Below are positions 63,963 to 64,000 of a stretch of DNA of 64,000 nucleotides, piece by piece. A program made the position numbers and the translations under genes. The notes under the pieces are model-generated. The model ran no database searches, was not told the DNA's origin, and worked only from the letters and a program-made list of their open reading frames with translations. The stretch's first letter is position 1; each line of letters begins with the position of its first letter. Location of the stretch: contig NZ_CP028092.1 in the NCBI RefSeq assembly GCF_005491705.1, positions 4,340,001 through 4,404,000 on the forward strand, in the 5' to 3' direction. The stretch comes from Pontibacter sp. SGAir0037 (GTDB lineage Bacteria; Bacteroidota; Bacteroidia; Cytophagales; Hymenobacteraceae).

Positions 63963-64000
63963 GGCATATTATTGAGGGGATTGTTAGGCTTACTATAGTT

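Noticed and set aside
1..64000. CRISPR arrays, tRNA or rRNA genes, prophage, transposases, restriction or known defence genes
   Set aside because: Searched by eye in gaps and on both strands; none was found. A tRNA scan would settle the RNA genes.

Overview
The window is an ordinary, gene-dense chromosomal segment of a Bacteroidota bacterium, most likely a member of the Cytophagales/Hymenobacteraceae (Pontibacter-like). The grounds are: promoters that fit the Bacteroidota pattern TTTG-N19-21-TAnnTTTG (for example at 45224-45256 and 48890-48919), very few Shine-Dalgarno sequences, SusC-style receptor N-terminus, OmpP1/FadL porin, DUF4142, DUF4168 and DUF2795 families, a type-3 ProRS, and bacterial kynurenine-pathway genes. 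No rRNA, tRNA, CRISPR array, prophage or insertion sequence was recognised.

Layout. 1-3.5 kb: the tail of prmC, then galE-rfbB-rfbA for nucleotide sugars. 3.5-10 kb: chromate transporter, a 2OG-Fe(II) oxygenase, a lipoprotein, the nfeD-floA membrane-domain pair and proS. 10-17.9 kb: a Tyr/Phe/Arg-rich low-complexity lipoprotein with an OmpP1/FadL porin, a DPP IV peptidase, a PagL-like lipid A deacylase and an acyltransferase. 18-21.4 kb: an ECF-type sigma factor with a very small partner protein, clpP, an atypical SDR, and a small exported protein with unusual codon choice. 21.6-35.2 kb: kynurenine-pathway genes (nbaC, kynU ... kmo) split by about 10 kb carrying three cation:proton antiporters, an MscS channel, an AgcS symporter, a deacetylase and alkB. 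35.2-41 kb: a LytS/LytTR-type two-component pair beside a TonB-dependent receptor, a TPR protein and a DUF2306 membrane protein. 41-64 kb: mostly housekeeping genes (asnS, rpoN, uvrA, queA, ispD, ettA) mixed with small envelope proteins, a LOG-family hydrolase, an ABC permease, an orphan ABC ATPase and DUF349/DUF2795 genes.

The most interesting structure I found is regulatory. Two promoters, in front of the DUF2306 gene (37924-37996) and in front of the TonB receptor-TPR operon (40926-40998), carry the same 33-bp element: a direct repeat of CTACnnTYCRTC-like half sites with a 21-bp period, placed exactly 32 bp upstream of a shared CAYCTTTG -7-like box. The better half site matches the published LytTR-domain consensus. 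A LytTR response regulator and its histidine kinase lie next door, so this looks like a self-contained sensor-regulator-receptor circuit whose signal is unknown.

Convergent genes are repeatedly separated by long, near-perfect inverted repeats (19-24 bp arms), which act as probable bidirectional terminators; the one at 6727-6786 lacks any T-tract. All functional calls are from reading the sequence; no database search was run.
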